Assembly: GCA_002438845.1 (NCBI GenBank) | Contig: DJRG01000070.1 | Location: 1 to 13,774, forward strand | From: Bacteroidales bacterium UBA6366 | GTDB taxonomy: Bacteria > Bacteroidota > Bacteroidia > Bacteroidales > UBA932 | DNA: 13,774 bases | Direction: 5' to 3' | Part shown: piece by piece, positions 6,489 to 13,657 of the stretch | Numbering within the stretch: the stretch's first letter is position 1 | Layout: the number at the start of each line of letters is the position of its first letter | The notes under the pieces: model-generated | What the model was told of the DNA's origin: nothing | Databases searched by the model: none | Seen by the model: only the letters and a program-made list of their open reading frames with translations | Translations under genes and position numbers: made by a program

Positions 6489-8507
6489 TTAAGCCAGCAT
6501 CACCTGACCTCCCGTCACAGGGATCGCCTGTCCGGTCTCTCCGGTCTGGTCGATGGCGTAGAGGATGGCCTTGCAGACGTCCACAGGATTGCAGCCCTTG
6601 CGCATAGGCACCTGTGCGAGGTAGTAATCTTTCACGTCCTGCACTGTCTTCGCACCCGGAACCTTCCCGGCGTTGAGATACTGGATGAACAGACCGTTCT
6701 CTGGATTGCTCCACAGCGGTCCGTCGTAGTAGTTGCCAGGGCAGATGCTGTTGACTTTCACCCTGTAAGGAGCGAGCTCAAGGGCGAAGGACTGGGTCAG
6801 GCCTATTCCTCCGAACTTGCCGCCGGCGTAGGCGAAATTGGCCTTGCTGCCGCGCAGGCCACTCTTGCTGTTGACCTGGATGATGTCGGCGAAATATTCG
6901 GGATCCCATGCCGTCTCGATCTTCATGATGTGAGAGGCGGCCTTGGCGCAGAAGAAGTAGGCCTCGTAGTTGATCTTGGTGACGAACTCGAAGTTCTCCG
7001 GGGTCATCACGTCCAATCCTCCGGCACGGACCACTCCGGCGTTGCTGACGAACGCATCCAGCGCACCGAAGTTCAGGATGGTCTCCTTCATCAGGTTATG
7101 GAGGCTGGCCATGTCGGCGACATTAGTCTTTATGAATATGGCCTTGTTGGCTCCGGCTTTCTCATTGAAACTGGCCGCGGTCTTCTCTCCGGTCGCCTCG
7201 TTGAGGTCGGCGACCACGATGTTGGCGCCTTGTGCCATCAACTCACGGGCGATGCCCTCTCCGAATCCTTGGGCGGCTCCGGTCACGATGATTGTGCGGC
7301 CTTCCACACGTCCTTTGGACGCGCTGGAGGCTACCTTGCGGCGGTAGTTCTCCACTTCCCAGTTGTCGATGAAGTCGATCCATTCCTGCTCCATCGGGTG
7401 CTCTCCGCCAAAACTCTGGGCATAGAACGCGACCTTCATCGCATCGGTGAACACATCGGTGATGATCTGGGCGTTCTTGGAGTTGTCTCCCACGGCCACA
7501 AGACCGATACCCTTGATCAGCAGAACCTTAGGCGTGTAGCCTCTCTCGCTGGCAAAAGCCTCAATTCTCTCTTCCGCCTGCTTCAGAATCTCCTCGTCCG
7601 ACACAGCGTCAATGAATATGTATGCACTCTTGCAGTACACAATGATGTCCGGAGTGAACGGCTTGGCGATCTTCTCGAAACCGGATTTGCCGGGACACTT
7701 CGACAGGCTCAGTGACCCGGCAGTTTGGTCGCTGAGCCTGTCGAAGCGACCTTCAATGAAGAAATCCACAAGCGCGTTCTTGGTGACTTTCAAGGTCTTA
7801 AGCCCTCTGCCGGAGCGTGAGAGCATCTGCCGGATCGCCGGAACGACATCCGTGACGGTCTCTGAGACAGCGGTGTCACCCTCCGGAAGAGCAGCGACCT
7901 TGCCTTCAAGCTTGCAGATGATCTCTGAATATATTCCCTCGATCTCAGCGGTGGTGTCCCCGCCCACGAATATTCCGTGGTTCTGGAGGAATATCACCTG
8001 CGGCTCCTTGCCGTTGGCTGCCTTGTAGGCCTTTATCCTGTCATAGACTTTCTTGAAAAGCGTGTAGCCAGGGTCAGTATATTCAATGTAAAGGGCTTCC
8101 GGGAAGAGTTCCTTGCAGGCAGTCTCGGCGTTCACCGAGCACATCAGGCCGTTCACAAGGGTAGGGTGGAGGTGCACCACGAAGGCGAAGCCCATGCAGT
8201 TGTGCAGGGATGTCTCCACGGACGGCCTCCTGTCCTTTGTCAGGCAGGCGATTGCGAGATCGTTCTTGACCTGTTCCTCGCGGACCACCGTGTCATCACT
8301 GTAGGCCTTTTCGCCCATCCCGTTCAGAAGGGCTCTGTCAAGGACGGCGAATCCGTCCTCAGTTATGGTTGCGAGGGCGTGGCCGCTGGCCTTCACCCAA
8401 AGTTTGTCCTCGTTTTTGTAGGAGGTGTTGCCACCTCCGGCTATCACGAATCTGGAGTCCTGTCCGAACTTCCGGGAAATCGCGATAAGGTCTTCAATCT
8501 GTTTCAT
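6489..8507 (-). CDS. Bifunctional class II aldolase / short-chain dehydrogenase (RhaD-RhaE-like fusion)
   Basis: The 672 residues join an N-terminal class II aldolase domain (about 1-245) to a middle segment (about 280-395) and a C-terminal Rossmann short-chain dehydrogenase (about 400-672). Aldolase motifs are GGGN at 24-27, acid/base E98 in SVETSLH, zinc ligands H112 and H114 in HLHP, and H177 in QNHG. Dehydrogenase motifs are TGAAQGFG at 409-416, NAG at 489-491, catalytic S547, and Y560 and K564 of YxxxK. The layout resembles rhamnulose-1-phosphate aldolase/lactaldehyde dehydrogenase fusions of about 690 aa. It would therefore cleave a ketose phosphate to a triose phosphate and an aldehyde, then change the aldehyde's redox state. 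Substrate is inferred only by analogy, as no rhamnose isomerase or kinase is near. Residues 255-270 are encoded by a palindromic repeat. It follows the PHP gene by 45 nt. Confidence 0.9.
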   Translation of the reverse strand: MKQIEDLIAISRKFGQDSRFVIAGGGNTSYKNEDKLWVKASGHALATITEDGFAVLDRALLNGMGEKAYSDDTVVREEQVKNDLAIACLTKDRRPSVETSLHNCMGFAFVVHLHPTLVNGLMCSVNAETACKELFPEALYIEYTDPGYTLFKKVYDRIKAYKAANGKEPQVIFLQNHGIFVGGDTTAEIEGIYSEIICKLEGKVAALPEGDTAVSETVTDVVPAIRQMLSRSGRGLKTLKVTKNALVDFFIEGRFDRLSDQTAGSLSLSKCPGKSGFEKIAKPFTPDIIVYCKSAYIFIDAVSDEEILKQAEERIEAFASERGYTPKVLLIKGIGLVAVGDNSKNAQIITDVFTDAMKVAFYAQSFGGEHPMEQEWIDFIDNWEVENYRRKVASSASKGRVEGRTIIVTGAAQGFGEGIARELMAQGANIVVADLNEATGEKTAASFNEKAGANKAIFIKTNVADMASLHNLMKETILNFGALDAFVSNAGVVRAGGLDVMTPENFEFVTKINYEAYFFCAKAASHIMKIETAWDPEYFADIIQVNSKSGLRGSKANFAYAGGKFGGIGLTQSFALELAPYRVKVNSICPGNYYDGPLWSNPENGLFIQYLNAGKVPGAKTVQDVKDYYLAQVPMRKGCNPVDVCKAILYAIDQTGETGQAIPVTGGQVMLA
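7698..7746. repeat. REP-like palindrome inserted in frame inside the aldolase/dehydrogenase gene
   Basis: CTTCGACAGGCTCAGTGACC (7698-7717) and GGTCGCTGAGCCTGTCGAAG (7727-7746) form a 20-bp stem with one T-G wobble and a 9-nt loop. The same kind of sequence, a palindrome built on CTTCGACAGGCTCAG, is a familiar dispersed intergenic repeat in many bacterial genomes. Here it lies wholly within a coding region on the minus strand and is read in frame as FDRLSDQTAGSLSLSK, residues 255-270. This falls in the linker after the aldolase domain. The frame stays open on both sides and both flanking domains keep their catalytic residues, so the host protein is probably functional. Confidence 0.85.
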
Positions 8508-8534
8508 ATTCGTGTCTTAGTTATGTGTTCTGTT

Positions 8535-8547
8535 TGCCGAACCGGCA
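8535..8547 (-). other. Small intercistronic hairpin
   Basis: A 5-bp stem TGCCG/CGGCA with a 3-nt loop lies just after the PHP stop codon, in the 45-nt gap before the aldolase/dehydrogenase start. No T-tract follows in the direction of transcription, so it is not a convincing terminator. It might affect mRNA processing or stability between the two genes, but a chance occurrence is quite possible for so short a stem. Confidence 0.25.
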
Positions 8548-8552
8548 TATTC

Positions 8553-9668
8553 CTAAATGCCTAAGGTCTTGCGGATCAGCTCGTCTCCCGCCTCGATGGA
8601 GCCAAGTCCCGCCTGATGGGCGGCGACCGCGCAAGCTCCACGGTAGTTGGCCTCGCACAGTTTTTCGCTGAGGCCTTCGGCGTTGTCGCGTGTGCGCAGA
8701 CGAATTGGCTCCAGCGCCGGCGTGTTGTGCTCCGAACCGAAAGTGACGATGAATCCCTCGTCCTGGAGGTAGCCGGAATATTCCTCAAGCACGGCGGTAG
8801 TGTTGCGGGTCGTGATGAATTCCACCGATTTGATTCCGCGCTTTTTCAGCGTGTCGGCTGCTTTCTGGAGGTCGCCCTCGAAGTCTGTGAAGTTGCCCTT
8901 GGCGTCATCGGCGAGGAACGGATAGGTCGGTATTCCACCCGCTGCCTTGATGATCTGGCAGACAGTCTCCATCGGCAGGAACGCCTTCGGATCTTCCGGC
9001 ACAAACGCCGCGCCGCCGGCCTTGAGCAGCTTGCTTCTGATCTCGTTCTCCACGGCCGCCTCGTTGTCCGGAGCGGATTTCAGCGGCTGTCCTCCGAAGA
9101 TTCTTTCGTAGAGGGTGAGTCTGTCCTCAATCGCGCCAGTCTTGGCGTCAACGGCCATCCTAAGGGCTTTCGCAAGGTGACGCTCACGCACTGAGCCTCT
9201 GGTCAGTTCCTTGACAACCTGCCTGAAATCAATGTTGAGCCCAGCCTTGACCGCATCCAGATGGGCGTTCAACTTGGCGCACATCCTTTCGACCTGAGCG
9301 TTGGATTCCGCCCTCACGTCAGCGAGCATCTGAGCCTCTTTGCCGCTGAGAATCACCGGATAGGCAAGCCCCTTCCCACTGAGGTAAGTGCGCCCTGGAT
9401 TGTTAGGGTCGTTGACCCTCAGTCCCGCAGCCTGGTCCTCGCTGTTGAGCGAGATGAACTCGATGTTGAACATCGGGTAGAGATGCCTTGCTGCGCATTC
9501 GTCATTCCACTCCCTGTAGCCGTCCAGGCTGTAGAAGTCATTGATTCCCACCACTTCGACACCTTCCGCGGCGGCCATGTCAAGAGCCTGCCTCACGTCG
9601 GTGAAGGCACTGAAAGAGTACGGTGTGTGCAGATGTGCGTTGACGTCGATTATCGTTTTCATATTCAT
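8553..9668 (-). CDS. PHP-domain metal-dependent hydrolase-like protein, catabolic operon leader gene
   Basis: This 371-aa protein opens with a PHP metal-binding motif, AHLHTPYSFS (H12 and H14). It then has INDFYS (D44) where canonical PHP proteins have TDH, MFNIEF (E70), RERH (H164), GSEHNTP (E313, H314) and AAH (H351). PHP proteins are polynuclear metal phosphoesterases (histidinol phosphatase, DNA polymerase PHP domains, YciV). No polymerase or other domain is attached here, so a small-molecule phosphatase or hydrolase role is most likely. The TDH-to-NDF change and TYPF in place of the usual AHP make the metal set non-standard. Start may be M1 (9668) or M3 (9662). The second leaves a longer leader from the likely promoter, and both give the same domain. 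It is first in the operon with the two aldolase genes, so it probably acts on a sugar or sugar phosphate of that pathway. The exact reaction is unknown. Confidence 0.8.
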   Translation of the reverse strand: MNMKTIIDVNAHLHTPYSFSAFTDVRQALDMAAAEGVEVVGINDFYSLDGYREWNDECAARHLYPMFNIEFISLNSEDQAAGLRVNDPNNPGRTYLSGKGLAYPVILSGKEAQMLADVRAESNAQVERMCAKLNAHLDAVKAGLNIDFRQVVKELTRGSVRERHLAKALRMAVDAKTGAIEDRLTLYERIFGGQPLKSAPDNEAAVENEIRSKLLKAGGAAFVPEDPKAFLPMETVCQIIKAAGGIPTYPFLADDAKGNFTDFEGDLQKAADTLKKRGIKSVEFITTRNTTAVLEEYSGYLQDEGFIVTFGSEHNTPALEPIRLRTRDNAEGLSEKLCEANYRGACAVAAHQAGLGSIEAGDELIRKTLGI

Positions 9669-9681
9669 TACATTCTTTGCT

Positions 9682-9689
9682 CAAAGTTA
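9682..9689 (-). promoter_or_regulatory. Putative -7 box of the PHP-aldolase operon
   Basis: On the minus strand the sequence TAACTTTG matches the Bacteroidota -7 consensus TAnnTTTG, 13-20 nt ahead of the two candidate start codons. No TTTG was found at the expected 19-21 nt spacing upstream, so the -33 element is poor or absent. That would suit a promoter needing an activator. The call rests on this match and its position in the divergent gap. Confidence 0.45.
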
Positions 9690-9762
9690 GTAATAATCCT
9701 ATAAAGGTCATTCTGTAATGTGGATTTTTAAAGCCATTCGGTCAAATTTGAAATTAATTTGC

Positions 9763-9770
9763 TAAATTTG
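9763..9770 (+). promoter_or_regulatory. Putative -7 box of the transporter-kinase operon
   Basis: TAAATTTG matches TAnnTTTG and would place the transcription start roughly 40 nt ahead of the transporter ATG at 9817, leaving an A/T-rich leader. The nearest upstream TTTG (9747-9750) is only 12 nt away, too close for a standard -33 element. Several overlapping AATTTG copies lie at 9744-9770 and could be part of a regulator site. The 148-nt gap 9669-9816 contains this and the opposing box; I saw no strong palindromic operator in it. Confidence 0.45.
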
Positions 9771-9816
9771 TCGAATATGCCACGAAATATTTTCAATAAC
9801 ATAAAACATCTTACAA

Positions 9817-11100
9817 ATGGAAAAAAAACAACAAGGTAACATCTTCGCAATCGTGATCATGTTCTTCCTGTTTGCGATGATCTCCTTTGTGACTGGATTC
9901 CAGAATCCGTTCGGAGTCATCGTGAAGCAGCAGTTTGCGGCGTCAAACTTCATGTCCCAGCTGGGTAATGCGGCCAACTTCATCGCCTATGCTTTCATGG
10001 GTCTGCCTGCCGGTATGATTCTGTCCAAGAAAGGCTACAAGTTCACCGCCCTCGCGGCCGTGACCGTGGGCTTCATCGGAGTCGGCATCACATTCCTCTC
10101 GGGAATCGCCGGCAGCTTCGCCGTCTACCTTCTCGGAGCGTTTATCTCCGGTTTCTCTATGTGTATGCTCAACACGGTTGTGAACCCTATGCTCAACACC
10201 CTCGGTGGCGGCGGCAACAAGGGTAACCAGCTCATCCAGTGGGGTGGCTCATGCAACTCTTTGAGTGCCACGATTGTCCCTGTGCTTGTAGGTTACCTCA
10301 TCGGTGACGTGACAAAGGACACCCAGATCGCCGACGCCAACCCTGCGCTTTTCATCGCCATGGGTATCTTCGCCCTCGCATTCATCATCATAGCTGTCTC
10401 CCAGATTCCTGAGCCAGAGCTTGAAGCGGCGGCCGCTGCCGGGAAAGCCGGCCAGCTGACCATGGGTGAAAGCGTGAAGGGCGCTCTTTCATTCAGACAT
10501 TTCGTGCTTGGTATCATCGCGATATTTGTCTATGTAGGTGTCGAGGTCGGTATCCCTAACTTCGTCAACCTTTACATGACCTCCGCCGAGATCGGCATCA
10601 GCGCCGCCGTGGCCGGAACAATCGTCGGAATGTACTGGTTCCTGATGCTTTGCGGCCGTCTTGTCGGCGCCTCTGTCGGTGCTAAAGTCTCCAGCCGTGC
10701 CATGGTAAGCTTTGTGGGCTCCGTTGCCATAGTATTCCTGCTTCTTGGCATGTTCCTCGGTGACACGACGACAGTCAAGTTCCCTGCCATTACCTCCCAG
10801 CTTTCATTCTCCCTCGCCGAGATTCCGATAGGAGTGATGTTCTTCATCCTCTGCGGTCTCTGCACATCTGTAATGTGGGGAGCCATCTTCAACCTCGCTG
10901 TAGAGGGCCTTGGCAAGTACACATCAATCGCTTCCGGACTGTTCATGGTGATGGTTTGCGGTGGCGGTATCCTGCCTTTGATCCAGGGTGCTGTCGCAGA
11001 TGCGACCAACTACCTGATGAGCTACATCGTAGTCATAGCCGGTGTCGCCTACATCCTTTGGTATGCCCTCTTCGGCTCGAAGGTTAAAAAGACCGCTTAA
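9817..11100 (+). CDS. FHS-family (FucP/GluP-like) MFS sugar transporter
   Basis: A 427-aa inner-membrane permease with about twelve hydrophobic helices and very short hydrophilic ends, the size typical of FucP/glucose-galactose:proton symporters. Family marks include VTGFQNPFGVIVK in helix 1, NFIAYAFMGLPAGMILSKKGYK (about 54-75) in the helix 2/3 loop, and SMCMLNTVVNPMLNTLGG (about 114-131), which holds the conserved NP of the FHS group. A central cytoplasmic loop at about 190-215 is Ala/Glu-rich. It would import a monosaccharide with protons. It is transcribed divergently from the PHP-aldolase operon and lies 54 nt ahead of a ROK kinase, so it likely feeds both. The sugar cannot be named: FHS members include L-fucose, glucose, galactose and N-acetylglucosamine carriers. 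Confidence 0.9.
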   Translation: MEKKQQGNIFAIVIMFFLFAMISFVTGFQNPFGVIVKQQFAASNFMSQLGNAANFIAYAFMGLPAGMILSKKGYKFTALAAVTVGFIGVGITFLSGIAGSFAVYLLGAFISGFSMCMLNTVVNPMLNTLGGGGNKGNQLIQWGGSCNSLSATIVPVLVGYLIGDVTKDTQIADANPALFIAMGIFALAFIIIAVSQIPEPELEAAAAAGKAGQLTMGESVKGALSFRHFVLGIIAIFVYVGVEVGIPNFVNLYMTSAEIGISAAVAGTIVGMYWFLMLCGRLVGASVGAKVSSRAMVSFVGSVAIVFLLLGMFLGDTTTVKFPAITSQLSFSLAEIPIGVMFFILCGLCTSVMWGAIFNLAVEGLGKYTSIASGLFMVMVCGGGILPLIQGAVADATNYLMSYIVVIAGVAYILWYALFGSKVKKTA

Positions 11101-11110
11101 TTGATAATCT

Positions 11111-11138
11111 GTCCCGGTAAAACATAATCTACCGGGAC
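11111..11138 (+). other. Intercistronic hairpin between transporter and kinase genes
   Basis: GTCCCGGTA (11111-11119) and TACCGGGAC (11130-11138) form a perfect 9-bp stem with a 10-nt loop, filling most of the 54-nt gap between the two genes. The downstream side is TAATCATAAAA without a run of T, so full termination is unlikely. It could protect the upstream mRNA segment from 3' decay or reduce read-through, making transporter and kinase levels differ. Confidence 0.6.
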
Positions 11139-11154
11139 TAATCATAAAATAATC

Positions 11155-12114
11155 ATGGAAAAGAATTTAGTAATAGGAATAGATGTCGGTGGGCAGACCA
11201 CCAAATGTGGAGTGGTGGACGCGCGTGGAACCGTGCTTGCTCAGACCGTCATCCGTTCGGACACCTACACGTCCGTCGAGCCTTACATTGAGGAACTTGC
11301 GGCTGCGTTGAAGAAGATCATCGCTGACGCCAACGCTGAAGGCCAGATCCGTGGAATCGGAGTCGGCGCCCCTAACGCCAACTACTACACCGGAGAGGTT
11401 GAGAATGCGGTGAATCTTTCGTGGGGACGCGCCGGGTCGATACCTTTCGCGAAGATGCTTACCGAGGCGATGGGAGGAATCCCTGTGACCCTTACCAACG
11501 ACGCCAACGCCGCCGCCATGGGTGAGATGACCTACGGCGCCGCAAGGGGAATGAAGAATTTCATCATGATCACCCTTGGAACAGGAGTTGGCAGCGGAAT
11601 CGTCATCAACGGTGAGATGGTCTATGGCCACGACGGATTCGCCGGCGAGCTTGGCCACACCACAATCGTGCGCCATAACGGCCGCCATTGCAACTGTGGC
11701 AAAAACGGTTGCCTTGAGACTTACTGCTCTGCGATTGGAGTCGCCAGAACCGCTCGCGAGTGGCTTGACATGAGCAATGAGCCGTCGTCGCTCCGCAGCC
11801 TTGACAACATCTCCTCAAAGGATGTCTACGAGGCCGCGAAGGAAGGCGATGCCCTTGCCATCAAGATCTTTGAATATACAGGCACACTCCTCGGAGAGGC
11901 TTTCGCCGACTTCATTGCGTTCTCCGCTCCCGAGGCCATCGTCCTCTTCGGCGGTCTGGCCAGAAGCAAGGAGTTCCTCACCGAGCCGATCCTCCGTTCG
12001 ATGAACGACAACGTCCTTCCTCTCTGGAAGAACAAGGTCCAGCTCGTCTACTCCCAGCTCAAAGAGTCCGACGCCGCCATCCTCGGTGCCTCGGCCCTCG
12101 CCTGGGAACGATAG
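11155..12114 (+). CDS. ROK-family sugar kinase (glucokinase-like)
   Basis: This 319-aa cytoplasmic kinase would phosphorylate a hexose with ATP. The N-terminal phosphate-binding motif is DVGGQTTK (10-17). The sugar site and catalytic base are in TNDANAAA (D116), the second phosphate motif is LGTGVGSGI (141-149), and a sugar-contacting Glu lies in GELGH (E165). The ROK zinc signature HCNCGKNGCLE (178-188) with H168, C179, C181 and C186 is complete. FGGLARS near 265-271 is the adenosine motif. Length and motifs fit bacterial ROK glucokinases, but ROK members also use mannose, fructose, allose and amino sugars, so the substrate is open. There is no N-terminal helix-turn-helix, so it is an enzyme, not a ROK repressor. 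It follows the transporter and is closed by an intrinsic terminator 37 nt after its stop. Confidence 0.92.
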   Translation: MEKNLVIGIDVGGQTTKCGVVDARGTVLAQTVIRSDTYTSVEPYIEELAAALKKIIADANAEGQIRGIGVGAPNANYYTGEVENAVNLSWGRAGSIPFAKMLTEAMGGIPVTLTNDANAAAMGEMTYGAARGMKNFIMITLGTGVGSGIVINGEMVYGHDGFAGELGHTTIVRHNGRHCNCGKNGCLETYCSAIGVARTAREWLDMSNEPSSLRSLDNISSKDVYEAAKEGDALAIKIFEYTGTLLGEAFADFIAFSAPEAIVLFGGLARSKEFLTEPILRSMNDNVLPLWKNKVQLVYSQLKESDAAILGASALAWER

Positions 12115-12150
12115 ATGCGTGGAGCGCAAGCTCCTGTAAATGAATATTCT

Positions 12151-12200
12151 GACGTGCCCTCCTCCATCCCGTATCGGGTAGAAGGAGGGTGCGTCTTTTT
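12151..12200 (+). terminator. Intrinsic terminator after the ROK kinase gene
   Basis: GACGTGCCCTCCT (12151-12163) pairs with AGGAGGGTGCGTC (12183-12195) over 13 positions including two G-U wobbles, and is followed at once by TTTTT. The loop can form a small CCCG-TAT-CGGG hairpin. A separate GNRA-type hairpin, GGAGC-GCAA-GCTCC (12121-12134), lies between the kinase stop and this terminator. Confidence 0.85.
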
Positions 12201-12223
12201 GTTGATTTTCAACCTCTTGGCCG

Positions 12224-12286
12224 CCACGGTTACATTGTGTGTCTTTTGCTTTCTTGTTATTGTAACGGCGGTTACAGTAACCGTGG
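12224..12286. repeat. Nested inverted repeats built on CGGTTAC/GTAACCG
   Basis: An outer perfect 10-bp inverted repeat, CCACGGTTAC (12224-12233) and GTAACCGTGG (12277-12286), encloses TGTAAC-GGCG-GTTACA (12261-12276). An overlapping 15-nt palindrome, CGGTTAC-A-GTAACCG (12269-12283), cannot form at the same time. This sits in the 177-nt gap between two convergent genes, 5 nt from the ATPase stop codon. There is no T-tract in either direction next to it. It could be an unusual 3' end structure, a protein-binding site or a recombination junction; none is proven. Confidence 0.6.
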
Positions 12287-12291
12287 TTGTG

Positions 12292-13650
12292 TTAAAAGTA
12301 GATCTCACTTTCATCAACCTGATCGGCATTGATGAACATAATGTAATAGACGGGCATATATGTTATCTTTCCGGAAGTGCGTATCTCTCGGGAGTTTGAC
12401 AGGATGAGACCGGATTTGATGTTGTAGTCTGAAACACTCAGCAGGTTGTCAATTGCACTGTGGATGGTATAATTCTTACCGGATTTGACCTCGATCGGCA
12501 GAACGCTTGTGTTCTTATAGTCATCAATCAGAAAATCGACCTCTCCTTTCTGCTTGTTGTCGTAATAGAAGAGATTGTGTCCGTGCGCCTTCAGTTCCTG
12601 AGCGATGACACTTTCATAGACGGAACCTAAGTTCACACCTTCTTCGTCCGAAAGAACCGGACGGACATTGTTTCTGTAGAGTTGTGCCGTAAGTAGTCCG
12701 ACATCGTTCAGATAGAGCTTGAGAAGATTCTTGTGGACGGACTCGGACAGAGGGTACTTGGGGTTCGAGATGGAGTTGACATTAAGGGCGATTCCTGAAT
12801 ATGTCAGGTACTCGAATTCTTCCCGGTAGTTGTCGAACCTGTCTCCAACCTTGTCCCGTATGTCTTTTGCCACAATCCTTTTTTTCTTGTTCTCCATCTG
12901 TGACGGAATCATATTGTAGATACGCCTTATGAGAAGTGACTTATTGTTGTCTTCCTCGTATTTTGTCGCATCGACTTCGTAGAGAGTCCTTATGCTTTCC
13001 TGTACTTCTCTGACTTTTACGATGTTATGTGAGGCTATATATTCATTCACAGCGTCCGGCATACCACCGACAAGAAGGTAGCGCCGGAATTGGTCGATAA
13101 GATAATTGTGCATAGCCTCATCGATGTTTTCGCCTTTCTCCATCTTTTGCCTGAGTGTCGCCAGCGTGTCAGAGCCGAAGTTGTTTGCAAGCAAAAACTC
13201 TTCGAAATCAAGTTGATACATTGATTTCCTGATGATGCTGCCGACGGGGATGGAAGTTGTTTCCCGTAAAGTAAGTCCTAATAGGCTGCCGCTCGCTATG
13301 AAGCGAAACCTATGGTCTTCCCGGAAGAATTTCAGCAGGGTGAGAAACTGTGGGTAGTGCTGGATCTCGTCAAGAAAGACAATCGTATTCTTATAAGAGT
13401 CAAGATTCTTGCCGTGGATCGAACTCAAAACAAAGTAGAATTCCTCTGTGGTTCTGATCTCCTTGAACAATTGAGGTCCTTCGTCATCTTTCACGAAATT
13501 GATTTCGATGAAGTTCTCGTACAATCGTTCTCCTACTTTGCGTATTATGAACGACTTACCCACTTGCCTTGCTCCTTCCAGAATCAGAATCCGGTCAGTC
13601 TCGGACTTTAGATGGTCCTCAAGGTATCCTTCTATCTTTCTGTGTAGCAT
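12292..13650 (-). CDS. AAA-type ATPase with DUF4143-like nuclease-fold C-terminus (COG1373 group)
   Basis: A 452-aa protein of the widespread COG1373 'ATP-binding protein' group. Walker A is GARQVGKS (26-33), Walker B is TIVFLDEIQHYP (89-100) with D94 and E95, and a sensor-like ASGS follows at 119-122. A middle helical part contains the family-typical YLLVGGMPDAVNEY (191-204). The C-terminal region has GEVDFLI (369-375) and PIEVKSGK (385-392), where D372, E387 and K389 fit a PD-(D/E)XK nuclease-type core. The cellular role of this group is not established; defence, mobile-element and toxin-related ideas are speculation. The coding sequence is visibly more A/T-rich than the genes to its left, which fits acquisition by transfer. 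It is a single-gene unit, convergent with the kinase operon, with tandem repeats over its promoter. Confidence 0.88.
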   Translation of the reverse strand: MLHRKIEGYLEDHLKSETDRILILEGARQVGKSFIIRKVGERLYENFIEINFVKDDEGPQLFKEIRTTEEFYFVLSSIHGKNLDSYKNTIVFLDEIQHYPQFLTLLKFFREDHRFRFIASGSLLGLTLRETTSIPVGSIIRKSMYQLDFEEFLLANNFGSDTLATLRQKMEKGENIDEAMHNYLIDQFRRYLLVGGMPDAVNEYIASHNIVKVREVQESIRTLYEVDATKYEEDNNKSLLIRRIYNMIPSQMENKKKRIVAKDIRDKVGDRFDNYREEFEYLTYSGIALNVNSISNPKYPLSESVHKNLLKLYLNDVGLLTAQLYRNNVRPVLSDEEGVNLGSVYESVIAQELKAHGHNLFYYDNKQKGEVDFLIDDYKNTSVLPIEVKSGKNYTIHSAIDNLLSVSDYNIKSGLILSNSREIRTSGKITYMPVYYIMFINADQVDESEIYF

Positions 13651-13657
13651 TTATTTG

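Noticed and set aside
6405..7715. Long open frame (436 codons) on the plus strand opposite the aldolase/dehydrogenase
   Set aside because: It is the antisense of a gene with intact, recognisable catalytic motifs; its translation shows no domain and reflects codon bias of the opposite strand. The same holds for the other antisense frames at 1512-2186, 5780-6478, 7977-8564, 8616-9194 and 10572-11009.
12121..12134. GGAGC-GCAA-GCTCC hairpin as a separate regulatory RNA element
   Set aside because: It is a short GNRA-capped stem just ahead of a convincing intrinsic terminator; no conserved RNA family could be recognised.
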